From Lyophyllum atratum (lineage: Eukaryota; Basidiomycota; Agaricomycetes; Agaricales; Lyophyllaceae), in NCBI GenBank assembly GCA_014905825.1, contig JACGCN010000004.1, positions 2,418,001 to 2,482,000 of the forward strand: DNA of 64,000 nt, given 5' to 3'. The notes under the pieces are model-generated. The model did no database searches and had not been told where the DNA came from. It saw only the letters and a list, made by a program, of their open reading frames with translations. The position numbers and the translations under genes were made by a program. Shown here one piece after another: positions 31,403-42,093 of this stretch (its first letter is position 1; each line of letters opens with the position of its first letter).

Positions 31403-32020
31403 TTGAATTTCTGACCTCGTTCGTGTAGGTTGTGCGAGGTGGTCGATGTAGACCGCGGTGTTGTGTTACTGTACCGATAGGAGTGTATGTGTTTTTTGTA
31501 GAATAGATTGTTGGAAGAGGTGATTAGGGTTTTTGGCAGTTCTTGTCTTCGCATACTAGGCATTCATACGTGGGAATTTTTTGACTCTCTTTCTTCTTTA
31601 TCGTCTCCAAGAAGCTCCCTTCACGGTCGTACAGCCTCAGAGTTTCTCTAAGCCCAATGCTGGAAGTCGGGAAAAGGTCTACTAGTACTTGAGAAGACTC
31701 GTTATGAATCCAAGTCTGTGATCTCACCTCTCGGCAATCATGACGAGCTTTCAAGTTGTGCGCTGCTAGGCGACTCTTCACCTTACAAAGGGCGCTAACC
31801 TCACACTCCACTGCCACGAATGGGTCGGATAACCTAGCTTCCTGATTCTAATAATTCTATCCGTCTTGCGCTGCATCCACTGGCACAATGGGCGTCATTC
31901 ATCCAAGTAGCCACGGTGGCTCTTCTTTCACACGTCCGCTTTGGCTGCTTCGCCCATTGGCAATCTTGGATATTGCCATTGTAACATCCACACCCTGCTT
32001 ATAATTGCCCTTCCTTCGAA
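31403..32020. other. Intergenic
   Basis: A minus-strand frame at 31524-31850 contains LSDPFVAVEC, faintly like a C2 domain, but it has no clear start and splice sites are unconvincing. Nothing else is seen. Confidence 0.3.
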
Positions 32021-32815
32021 ATGCAATGCGCGCCTTGCTTCAACAGGCATAAAATAGATTGCGCTCAGCAAAATCCTGCAATACCCGAGGACCCCACACG
32101 ACTACTACTCGCATATAACCCTTCCACCCCCACCAAAGAGAATGCCGAACCCAATAATCCATCCTCTGGCTCATGGATACGGCCCCGCACACATGTACAA
32201 CACTAGTCGCCGCGGCGCCGTCGATCCCACCGGAACCGGCAAGTAAGTTAACAGTGACCACCGGCACCGCGGTCTGCCATCCGAGGGAGTCGTCTCTCGT
32301 AATCATGGCATTTGCTTTCATCCCAGCGATGGGGTTGGAATTGGTGTCGCGTTCACGAAGTGTGAGTATACGGAAGGGGTTGCTGGCCCCGGTGTTCAGT
32401 CTGCTACCATGGCATATGCTGCATGTGAACTTGTCGGGTGTCCTTCTTCGAGTCTTTCGGTCTATGGGGTAGTTGACTGAGCTCAGGGATGGACGGGCAG
32501 GGGCCGGGATATCAGCATTTGCAGTGGAGGGATGAGATTATCTTTGTACACCCGAATGGCGCACCGCTCACTGTGGCACATATGGCTGTTCTAGTTGCAT
32601 GCCTCAGTGCCTGCGGCGCCGCTTCTATCAGGTATGCATTCAGAAGGTCCGCGATGCGTCGCTGGAGAGTTCTTTTGCAGAAATACAGTGAAGATTTCCG
32701 AGTATCTGGGCTTCCTCGCGGAGCAGACCGAATCACTTACAACCACCTTCGCCTCCACCAACTCTAGACTGGTGATGGACGGATTTGGCAGACTGAGGTG
32801 TCGTATGTAAAGCCG
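32021..32815 (+). pseudogene. Decayed copy B of an unknown gene (inverted partner at 26832-27625)
   Basis: It shares with copy A the segments YNPSTPTKENAEP, ICFHPSDGVGIGVAFT, WRDEIIFVHPNGAP and FRVSGLPRGADRITYNHLRL, in the same order but on the opposite strand. Frames change between segments, and copy B lacks part of the middle. With copy A it brackets the broken SDR copy 5 and URC1, as an inverted duplication would. The function is unknown. Confidence 0.5.
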
Positions 32816-33195
32816 CAATAGTAGATTCCTGATTTCTTTGGGTACTATCTTGCGAATGCCGTCCATGTGAATGCATTGGTATTTCCAATTTTTCACTGAG
32901 TAATAGGACCGATGATGGATCGTAGAAGGGCTCAAAAAGGTCAAATATCCATAAACTTGCGAAGGGGTCTCCCGAGGCTCGAATATGGGGTTCGGGGAAT
33001 TCGCGAAGCACGTCGAATTTCGAAACGATCTGTTTCTTAGGACCAGGAGGTATATGTTTTCCTCGTCATTCTGCCTTTCTCCTTGTATCCTTGATAGTAG
33101 ATACTAGTTGATATAACTATAGCCGAGGAAAGATAGATTCGCGTTGAATTAGAATACCCACTCAGATCACAGGTGAGGCTGCGAGGAAAAAATAA

Positions 33196-33290
33196 CTCTC
33201 TGCCTGGGAGTCGAACCCAGCTTTCGCGCGTATTAGCGACGCAGTGATGAGGATGACAAGCGCGTGTACTAACCGATATACTAGCAAAGA
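33196..33290 (-). tRNA. tRNA-Asp (GUC), copy 1, with 23-base intron
   Basis: The acceptor stem TCTTTGC/GCAGAGA pairs over seven bases (one G-U), and the D arm is GTA...TAC. The anticodon stem CGCGC/GCGCG holds TTGTCA with anticodon GTC. A 23-base intron follows base 37. The T arm is CTGGG TTCGACT CCCAG. No 3' CCA is encoded, as expected for eukaryotic genes. Confidence 0.85.
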
Positions 33291-33503
33291 CATAATATGG
33301 GGTATGTACGGGAAATTCGCGAAGCACGTCGCATTTCTAAACGATCTGCTTCGTAGGACCAGGAGGTATATGCTTTCATGGTCATTGCCTTTCTCCTCAT
33401 ATCCTTGATAGTAGATACTAGTTGCTATAGCCGGGGAAAGATAGGCTCGCGTTGAATTAGAATACCCACTCAGGTCACAGGTGAGGCCGCGAGGAAAAAA
33501 TAA

Positions 33504-33598
33504 CTCTCTGTCTGGGAGTCGAACCCAGCTTTCGCGCGTAGTAGCGACGCAGTGATGAGGATGACAAGCGCGTGTACTAACCGATATACTAGCAAAGA
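33504..33598 (-). tRNA. tRNA-Asp (GUC), copy 2, with 23-base intron
   Basis: Same structure as copy 1. A C-to-T change on the plus strand makes the innermost acceptor pair C-A, so this copy may fold slightly less well. Confidence 0.8.
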
Positions 33599-33602
33599 CA
33601 TA

Positions 33603-34012
33603 CTCGACACCTGGGATATGAGCAACTCAGATGGCTGGTACCAATGTATTTTGGGGAGGTTTGCGGTGACGGGTAGAATACCGATCGCATGCCCACTAGA
33701 TGAGGCTGGAAGGACATGCCCATTCTGTTCTGACATGAGTAACCCATTTTGCGGTGCCTCCTAGCACCTCCCTAGTCCTCTTTTCTAAGTCAGTGGCTTG
33801 ATATGTCGCAAAATGACGATGTGGCCCGGCCCAGCCGGGTTGAAGCCTTGCAGAAGCGCCGGATGAGATGTCCCGCCACAGCAAAGTGTAGTCCCCAAGT
33901 CCCCGGTAATTTTGACGGGACGCCTGCACTGCAGGATACTGTACCATCTTGCCGCAATTGTACTATACTCTGGAGTCTGAAAAGATGAGCAGTTACTCAA
34001 TTGAATAAGCGG
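33603..34012. other. Intergenic
   Basis: No gene or RNA recognised. Open frames on both strands lack domain signal. Confidence 0.35.
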
Positions 34013-34020
34013 CCGCCGGC

Positions 34021-34857
34021 TAAGGCTCCAACCGTACTATCTATTTACCATATATATACAGTAGATACCGTATATGTTTACGTATATGTATAGACCTGTT
34101 CGAAAAATTGTCCTATACAGTAGATATACAGTATAGTATATGATTATACTGTTAATTTTTTCCCTACGGAAATAAGTGGCTTTCCTGTGTCCTAGGTCGA
34201 TGTCGCAGTGATAGATCGCAATCGAGGAGGTGTCAGAGGATGACGAGAGAACGAGGGCCGTTTTCGGACAAGGCGTAACCAAGAACACCTCTCGGATCGG
34301 ACTTGGCCTATTTTTAGATCGTCCACAGCGAGCTACTGCAAAATTGTGAGTCGTGACGCGTTCTGCGCGTTCTTCTGACATACCTCAGTGAAAAGTCTCA
34401 TTGTTTGTGAGTAGAGCTTCATGTTTCTTTTTATACTGTCAGGTCAGACACTGTACAATGCAGGGAATATGTCCCTTCCATATTTAAGCAATTCTCGACT
34501 TATATGTCCAGGTCGATTGCAGATCGGTCGTCCACCGCATAACAATTTATTGCTCGAAAATTCGAGGCAATTTTTGAAATCTCTACCTCCGTCCTCCCCC
34601 CCGTCGCGGATCTCAGGAGCTCCTTGAAGGCCGAGACAATCTCTCGAGCTCCGTTGTCGACGGTATGGATCCGGTCGGCGTTATTTGATGTCAACAAGCC
34701 CAAGGTTCCGCTCAAAAAGCACGGCTCGATTTGACCCTATAACAACTGTCTACATCATACCATATAACCATATATATACTGTATATACACACTAAAAAAC
34801 TGTATCTGTATATCTACCCCTTCCGGCGTATACGGATACAGTACGGTTGGAGCCTTA
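34021..34857. mobile_element. hAT-like non-autonomous element
   Basis: Terminal inverted repeats of 18 bases, TAAGGCTCCAACCGTACT, are perfect at both ends and fit the hAT start consensus (YARNG). Perfect 8-base direct repeats CCGCCGGC at 34013-34020 and 34858-34865 are the hAT-type target duplication. The 837-base interior is AT-rich near both ends, with TATATA runs, and has no transposase frame. Confidence 0.85.
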
Positions 34858-34952
34858 CCGCCGGCGAGCCCTCATCTGACATCAGCATCTCCTTTGAATG
34901 GGTACGAAGGACAATTCCGATGATATGACCAAAAACAAGTCCAACATCAACC

Positions 34953-35036
34953 AGGCTCTGCCAGGGTTCGAACCTGGGTTTCGAGAAGTCAAGAACGTGT
35001 CAAAATCTCGAGTGATAACCACTACACTACAGCGCC
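34953..35036 (-). tRNA. tRNA-Gln (UUG) with ~12-base intron
   Basis: The acceptor GGCGCTG/CAGAGCC has one G-A mismatch at pair 4. The D arm is GTG...CAC. The anticodon stem CGAGA/TCTCG has TTTTGA with anticodon TTG, and the intron CACGTTCTTGAC follows base 37. The T arm is CCAGG TTCGAAC CCTGG. The mismatch makes it slightly less certain as a functional gene. Confidence 0.8.
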
Positions 35037-35470
35037 TCATGCCTCGCAACTGCCATTAAACCTCTATCACGGATCGAACCGAGAACTTCGCGGCCGAGTT
35101 GCAATGTCGCGGAGGTACAACGGCGACAGGTAGAGCTTCAGTTCAGGGGCCACCCAGATCGATAATTTCAAAGAAAGCCCGATGACTTGGATAAATAATA
35201 AAATACACTTTGATTTTTTTTTTGATTGTTTACAGCTACACGCGTCGAGATACATCTACAGAAGTCCAAAAGAAAGGAGAGTAGGTAATACAACTCGAAG
35301 AATGAGTAGGGGACGGCATGGGTCTCATAGAAGGAGCATAGGGGCATAGCGGCATATGGAGGAGAGGAAGGGGAGCATGGGGTGTAGTCATCTAGAAGAA
35401 GAAAGAATAGAAGTTTAAGAATAAGAATACCTCGACGCGGTAGCTGAATGTCCATCTTCCCCATCCCAAT
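35037..35470. other. Intergenic
   Basis: 3' flank of the hypothetical gene on the minus strand; a poly(T) run lies near 35212-35224. No other gene seen. Confidence 0.35.
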
Positions 35471-36472
35471 CTACTCAACAGTCCTCTCAAACACGTACCC
35501 ATCCCTATCAACCTCCGGCACATCCTCGAACGCCCACCGCAACCTGATGTTGGCCACAAGCTGCCTGGCCTCCGCCGTCGCCTCGTCGAAATCCTCGTCA
35601 TCATCAATCGCGCTGAGCACGTTGGTGAACCCCGAAAAGGAACGCGAACGGCGGAGCTGCGCGCGGTACTCGAGGGCGTCGGAGGTGCTGGCTGAGCGCT
35701 TGGGTTTGCCGGCGGTGAACTTGTGTTCGGTGGGCGCGGAGTTGGTGTTGTCAGCGTCGGTGGTGGCCCGGCGGCGGTTGCGACGGCGGGAGAACATCGA
35801 GGCTGAGGAGGGCTTGACGCGCTCCGCAGGAACCTCCGCGACGGAACCAGAGGTGATTGAACCCGCTTGGACGGTGCTGAGGGCGATGGGGGTGGATACA
35901 GAATCCTTGCGGTGAAGGATGTTGGAGACGGTCTTGCGGATGGCTTTGTAGGAAGGCCAGGTACGACGACGCGTCTTGTCCTTCTCACCTTTGCCATTGA
36001 CCCCAACAGCAGCGGTGAAGTCGCTCCGGGCTTGGAGCCTGAGCTCGTGGTTCTCCCGCGCGAGCTTCATATCCTCCGCGTGCATATCCGCGTCGGAGCG
36101 GCGGACGATGCGCATGCGGCTGGTGGTGGTGTACGTCGAAGGCGCGAGGCTGCGGGTGTCTGTGTGCGCGGAGGCCCAGCGGTCTGTGTATGCGAGGATG
36201 TCATCAGTGGCGGGGGAAGAGGAGGCGTCGCTTTCTTCCTCGCTGGAGGAGGAAGGGGTGGGGCAGGCGCCGAAACCACTGAGGACGCCCATACCGATAC
36301 CGGGGAAGTCGTTGTACTGGTAGCTGGACCACTCAGCGGAGGTTGGGCGGGAGCGGACGAAGACGCCCTTGATGGAGGAGGTGGGGGAGAGAGGAGCTTT
36401 GAGGTCGTCGATGGAGCGGGGGGAGTAGATGAGCACGGAGGAAGGGGGGACGGTGAGGTTTGGAGGGGACAT
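35471..36472 (-). CDS. Hypothetical serine-rich, largely disordered protein (333 aa)
   Basis: A single uninterrupted frame starts with MSPPNLTVPPSS. No known domain is recognised. The composition is rich in Ser, Thr, Arg and Asp, with acidic-serine runs (PSSSSEEESDASSSP), a basic patch (MFSRRRNRRRATTD) and an ordered-looking C-terminal stretch (EARQLVANIRLRWAFEDVPE). A LARENHELRLQARSDF segment could form a short helix. Coding status is supported by frame length, codon-like composition and lack of repeats. Function is unknown. Confidence 0.7.
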   Translation of the reverse strand: MSPPNLTVPPSSVLIYSPRSIDDLKAPLSPTSSIKGVFVRSRPTSAEWSSYQYNDFPGIGMGVLSGFGACPTPSSSSEEESDASSSPATDDILAYTDRWASAHTDTRSLAPSTYTTTSRMRIVRRSDADMHAEDMKLARENHELRLQARSDFTAAVGVNGKGEKDKTRRRTWPSYKAIRKTVSNILHRKDSVSTPIALSTVQAGSITSGSVAEVPAERVKPSSASMFSRRRNRRRATTDADNTNSAPTEHKFTAGKPKRSASTSDALEYRAQLRRSRSFSGFTNVLSAIDDDEDFDEATAEARQLVANIRLRWAFEDVPEVDRDGYVFERTVE

Positions 36473-37718
36473 TGTGGTTGAAGTTGTAGGGTGGATGAGT
36501 GGTAGTGATCGTCTGGGAAGGTACGATGCAGCAATGGGGTGAGAGTAGGGTGGATGAGGGGACTTTATACCATGAGCCTAAGCGGGCCACGCGAGGCTCT
36601 CTTGTCCATGGTACACTTACCAAAGCGGGCAATTCGACGGACAATGCCACGACCAAAGCGGCGGTAAAAGCTGCCCACCTGGACAATCGTAACCGTGTGA
36701 TCCTAGCCATATCTAATTAACCCCGGAGTTAAATTGCATGACAGTAACCGAGGCCGATGCCATTGTGAGTTCACCGGGATATTCGATATTCTGGCCATGA
36801 TCACGCATGTCATGGCTTCGGAGTAAGGAGGTCCAGAATAGAGTACAATGGCCATGGGCTATAGAAAGCGGTGAGACCGTTGTACCACTGCTCCTGATCC
36901 TATCCGTAGGCACCGACATCGTCCTAACACTGCTCGCATTGATGAACACCCGTGGATACTTCCATAACATGTTTGACAAGATCTGGGAGGGTGTACACCG
37001 AGTGACGACGGGCATGGGCAGCACCAGTAATACGGGCCAAGGTCGGGTCGAATACTCCGCGTCCGTTAGCACCGCATTCTATGGTCGTGGCCGCCGTGCC
37101 TCGTGTTCGTGGATAGTCCCGAAGCGCTTTGATCGTCGTCCCTCCATTGTTCCACGAGGCAAGCCAGCCTGACGGTATTTGTCGTCGCTTTGGCACCGGC
37201 TTGAGGAGAATATTCTGACAGCAAGTATGTTTTTCCAACTGCTTGTTGGTGCCAGCAATGTTCCAGTCCTGGCCATCGAGATGAGACGTAGAGGGAGCAG
37301 GAGTTCAGGTTTCTTCTGAGTACTTCAAAACAGAGAGGTCAATGTCGGTCAACAGATTGAAGGGGATGTCTTCTGGCTGCCAGGTCGCTGCGAGACTTTC
37401 CTGGTCACGTCGTGTATAATCGATACTCTTGAGAACCAAGATGAAGTACAAAAACAAGTGCTGTCGTGGTCTGCGGAATACCTGGACACCAGGGTTGTGT
37501 GTTGACGATTTCAAGCGGCATAGTCAGGAGTCAAAGCGGAACAGCGCCTTGGGCGATCGTGGGAATCCCGCCCTCCAAAAAAAATTAGTGATCGAGACGG
37601 GTGCAATATCTCTTCTAGACGTCGTTGTCCTCGTTCCTCGCTCTTGCTCTCTGTTTTTCCTCGTGTTCCTCGAATCTCGGGCTTCTGCTATATCTTTCAT
37701 AGGAAAACACCCTCTGGG
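36473..37718. other. Intergenic, possible membrane-protein remnant
   Basis: A plus-strand frame at about 36807-37172 contains LLLILSVGTDIVLTLLAL, one membrane-like segment faintly resembling DUF6534 proteins of Agaricomycetes, but no gene model can be built. The remainder shows nothing. Confidence 0.3.
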
Positions 37719-40700
37719 ATGAGGAAACAGCTTGACCCCCGCATACCGATCTTAATCAACAATAATGTCAAGAAAAACCATCGCTCGTTCATAGTCCTGG
37801 TAGGAGACAAGGGGAGGGACCAGGTGAGCTTGATTTGTTCGGTGTCTTGGCGGAAAACTGACGTATGGAAGTAGATTGTCAACTTGCATTTCTTGCTTTC
37901 GCAAGCCCGTGTTTCGGCTCGACCTTCCGTACTTTGGTGTTACAAGAAGGAGCTTGGATTCACAACGTAGATCATTCCCTCCTCCTCCTGAAATATAATG
38001 CGCTAACGTGCTCTATTAGGCATCGAAAGAAACGAGAAGCCAAAATCAAAAGGGATGTGAAGCGCGGCATTCGGGAACCGAACGAGCAGAACCCGTTCGA
38101 GATTTTCGTTACGGTGACGGACATCCGATATACGTGCGTTGCTGTGGCCTCTACATCTCACTTTCGCTAATGGGAATGGCGCAGATATTACAAGGAATCG
38201 CAAAAGATCCTTGGAAACACCTACGGCATGCTGGTACTTCAGGACTTTGAAGCCGTCACACCAAATCTCCTTGCGAGAACGATAGAAACAGTGGAGGGTG
38301 GAGGATTGGTGGTTCTTCTTTTGAAAACGATGTCGTCGCTTAAGCAGCTCTATACGATGACCATGGTGCGTCCTCTGCATATGGTTCAACGTCAGAATCT
38401 GACTTTCTTATAGGATGTCCATGCGAGATACCGCACATCCTCCCATGACGCTGTCGTCGCGCGCTTTAACGAGCGCTTCATATTATCCCTCGGGTCGTGT
38501 GACGACTGCCTCGTCCTCGACGACGAACTTAACGTTCTCCCGATATCTCGTGGAAAGGACATAACAGCTATCGAAGATGCCCCTGGCAAGAACAAAGTTG
38601 TGGAGACCGAGCTGAAGGACCTCAAGTCTACGCTCGAGGAAACAAAACCTGCCGGCGACCTCGTCAAACTTGCCAAGACCATCGACCAGGCCCAAGCCAT
38701 CTTGACCTTCATCGATGCCATCGCCGAGAAGACCTTGTCGTCTACCGTTACCCTTACCGCAGCTCGTGGGCGAGGGAAAAGTGCAGCCCTTGGTCTGGCG
38801 ATCGCCGCCGCCCTGGCTCATGGGTACTCAAACATTTTCGTCACGAGTCCAAGCCCTGAGAACTTGAAGACTCTATTCGAATTCATATTCAAGGGCATGG
38901 ACGCGCTCGGGTACGAAGAGCATCTCGATTACGACATCGCGCAGAGTACAAATCCCGACTTCAACAAGGCGATTGTGAGGGTGAATGTGTTCAAGGATCA
39001 TCGACAGACGATACAGGTGCGTTACCTTCGGTCTTCTTAGGCTGCCTTGTATTGAACTATATGCAGTACATCCAACCTGAGGATGCCCACGTTCTAGGCC
39101 AAGCCGAGCTCGTCATCATCGACGAAGCCGCTGCCATCCCTCTACCCCTTGTCAAAAACCTCATCGGCCCCTATCTGGTCTTCCTCGCCTCCACCATCAA
39201 CGGCTACGAAGGCACCGGTCGCTCCCTCTCCCTCAAACTTATCCAACAACTCCGCGAAAGCACCCGCCCCTCCCTCACCAAAGACGTCACAGGCACCCAC
39301 GCCGAGGACGACACAGCCCCCGCCTCCTCCTCCAAAAAAGCCATCCACAAACCCGCCCCCAAGGCCCGCTCCCTCCGCGAAATCAAGCTCGAAACACCTA
39401 TCCGGTATTCCGCCGGCGACAAGGTCGAAAAATGGCTCAACGGCCTCCTCTGCCTTGACGCATCGGTCCTCCCCAAGGCAGCGACCCAGGGCACCCCGCA
39501 CCCCTCCGCCTGCGAGCTCTTCTACGTCAGCCGGGACACCCTCTTCAGCTACCACCCCGCCTCCGAAGTGTTCCTCCAACGCATGATGGCGTTATACGTC
39601 GCGTCGCATTACAAGAACCAGCCGAACGATCTGCAGCTCCTCTCCGACGCGCCGGCACACCACCTCTTCGTGCTGCTCCCCCCGATACGGGACGACGAGA
39701 GCCATCTGCCAGAGCCGCTGGTAGTGCTGCAGGTCGCGCTGGAGGGGAATATTAGTAGGGAGGCGATTATGGAGGGGCTTGGGCGGGGGTTGAGGGCGGG
39801 TGGGGATATGATCCCGTGGTTGGTGAGCCAGCAGTTCCAGGAGGGGAGGTTTGGGGCTCTTAGTGGTGCGAGGGTTGTGCGGGTTGCGTGTCATCCGGAT
39901 TATGCGAATGTACGCCTCTTTTTTTTCTCCCACTGGCGTCTTCTGACGTGCTTCCTTTCTTTGTAGATGGGCTACGGCTCCCGTGCTCTGCAAGCCCTTA
40001 ACGCGTTTTACAGTGGGGAGTACTTCAACCTCGACGAGTCGACGAGAATGGAGACAGAGTATCCTGATGCAGCTGTTGTTGAACCCGTACGTGCTTTAGT
40101 AAAGACTCGCTGGCGCCATTCGGGCTTGAGCTAATTTTAACCTCTTATCTCGTATCCGCAGGGTACGGACCTCCTCACTGACAAGCCTACCATCAGAGCA
40201 CCCTCGGCCATGCCACCTCTCCTGCAACGGCTTACGGAACGCAAGCCCGAGGCGCTGGATTACCTTGGGGTATCGTATGGGCTCACCCCGCAGCTATTAC
40301 GGTGAGTCTGGGATTGTTATTTTGCGATTGATGGTTCCTTAACATCTATCTACAGGTTTTGGAAACGTGCGGGATATGTGCCACTTTACGTGCGGCAGAC
40401 GGCGAGCGAGCTCACGGGGGAGCACACATGTCTCATGGTCCGAGGCCTCAATAGCTCTGTCGAGAGCGACCTGAAGTGGCTACAGGAGTTTGCGAAAGGT
40501 TTGTCTCGAAATCTGCAACTTTGTCATGTTGTACTCAACCAAGTTATCAGATTTCCGGAAACGCTTCCTCTCCCTCCTTTCCTTCAAGTTCCGGGAGTTT
40601 GGGAGTGTGACCTCCCTCAGCGTTCTAGAGGCGGCCAATGCGGGGCTGAAGGCGCATGACGCTGATAAGACGAAAGGCATGTCTTGATTACATCATGGAT

Positions 40701-41597
40701 GTCCAAAGATCTGTTGTACTAATGAGAGTTGCAGATCTGACGTCGTCAGAGTTGTCAGTTCTTCTTACCCCGTTCGACCTCAAGCGCCTGGAATCATACG
40801 CCAATAACATGCTTGACTATCACGTCATTCTTGATCTTCTGCCGACCATCGCGTCGTTGTACTTCCAGAAGAGACTTGGCGAGGATGTGAGGCTGAGTGC
40901 AGTCCAGAGCTCGATTCTTCTGGCGATTGGGCTGCAGCGCAAGTCTATCGAGGAGGTCGAGGTGGGTGCTTCACATCTGCATCGTATATGCCGGAGTTTA
41001 TCTAACCGATGTCGCATAGTCTGAGCTCCAGATCACCGTCTCGCAGGGCCTAGCGCTGTTCGTCAAAGTCGTCAGGAAGATCAGTAAACGCCTCGTGGAT
41101 CTGCAGAAGGCAGCCATCAGTGCCGAGCTGCCCCAGCCATCTGCCAACGCCATCCAAGGACCAAAGGCGACAGATTGGCAGCCCGTGACGACGAGCCTGG
41201 AGGACGAGCTGAACGAGGCGGGTGATGAAGCGACGACGGCGCTTCGCGAAAAGCAGCGGGAGATGATTGATGCCCTGGATCTCGGAAAGTAAGTTTTGCC
41301 ACCACCCCACACCCCCAAAGTGATGATGGATTTTATCATGATGGGGTATGCAATCAGGTTGATCTTAACGTGAACGTTCTGCGTAGATATGCTATCGATG
41401 ATGGCGGGGTCGATTGGAGCGTCGCGGAGGGTCAGGTGTCGACCATTGCGAGGAGCGGGGGGAAGGCGTCGACGATTGTGAGCGTCAAGTCCACGGTGCA
41501 GACGGGTCAGAAGCGCAAGGCGGACCATGATGGGGATGCGAAGGATGGGAAGGATAAGAAGACGACACGGAGAGGTGGTAAGAAGGCGAAACGGTAG
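37719..41597 (+). CDS. KRE33: RNA cytidine acetyltransferase (NAT10/Kre33 family)
   Basis: The enzyme makes N4-acetylcytidine in 18S rRNA and tRNA and acts in small-subunit assembly in the nucleolus (family knowledge). It starts MRKQLDPRIPILINN at 37719 and has at least eleven in-frame exons. In order it has the DUF1726 N-terminal domain (HRKKREAKIKRDVKRGIREP, GGGLVVLLLKTMSSLKQLYT), then the helicase-like ATPase with P-loop ARGRGKSAALG (near 38763) and the VIIDEAAAIPLP box (near 39115). The GNAT acetyltransferase core (VRVACHPDYAN-MGYGSRALQ) is split by an intron near 39911-39966. The tRNA-binding C-terminal region ends in a basic GGKKAKR tail. The intron after DADKTK near 40675 has a GC donor (GCATGT). 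The gene looks intact. Confidence 0.95.
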
Positions 41598-42093
41598 TGC
41601 TTACCGCGGAGGCCGGAGGGAGCGCCAGCACACATCTTTAGCCTGGAACATGTCAGGATCGGGTCTTCATTCCAGCTCGGTTGCGTTCTGGTTCCGACTC
41701 ATTTAGTGCTCTGACGTCTGGTCCATAAATTACATGCTATGTAAAACAGACGCAGATGAATTCTGTCGGGCTGCAAGGAGGTATGATACAAGTATGATAT
41801 ATAGTCCAAGAGCACGTCGGCCATGATGGAGCTGCTTCTTTACTTGGCCTCAGCCTGATCACTCATTTTATGGGGTAATGTCCACCTGACACCATGCTAC
41901 GCGCCAGGGACGCCCTTCCTTGTGAGAAATCCCCCTATCAATAAGCATTTTTTTACAGATTGCCGAGAAGGGGTGGGAACCAGAGTGGGGATAGAGATCC
42001 GAGCTAGATTCTCATGAGGCTGGAAGAACGATCGCCCATATAAGTAGCCAGCGAAGGCATAGGTGGGGCTTCCGACCAGTAGGTTTCCCCACC
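41598..42093. other. Intergenic, promoter of the transporter gene
   Basis: 3' flank of the acetyltransferase gene and 5' flank of the transporter gene. No other feature seen. Confidence 0.4.

Larger units (their letters stand above)
33000..33602. repeat. Tandem duplication of a ~307-bp unit containing tRNA-Asp
   Basis: Two direct copies, about 33000-33306 and 33307-33602, share GCGAAGCACGTCG, AGGACCAGGAGGTATATG, GATAGTAGATACTAGTTG and the whole tRNA gene. They differ by scattered substitutions and small indels. Confidence 0.8.

Noticed and set aside
31524..31850. Minus-strand frame with LSDPFVAVEC, C2-domain-like
   Set aside because: The likeness covers only a few residues, there is no ATG and splice sites do not build a domain.
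33000..33602. Tandem unit read as an LTR pair or CRISPR-like array
   Set aside because: Only two units, each holding a tRNA gene; no LTR ends, no spacers, and CRISPR is not expected in a fungus.
35050..35120. Possible second tRNA beside tRNA-Gln
   Set aside because: GGATCGAACCGAGAA looks like a T arm, but acceptor and anticodon stems cannot be formed.
36807..37172. Plus-strand membrane-like frame resembling DUF6534
   Set aside because: One hydrophobic segment only; no exons supply the remaining helices.
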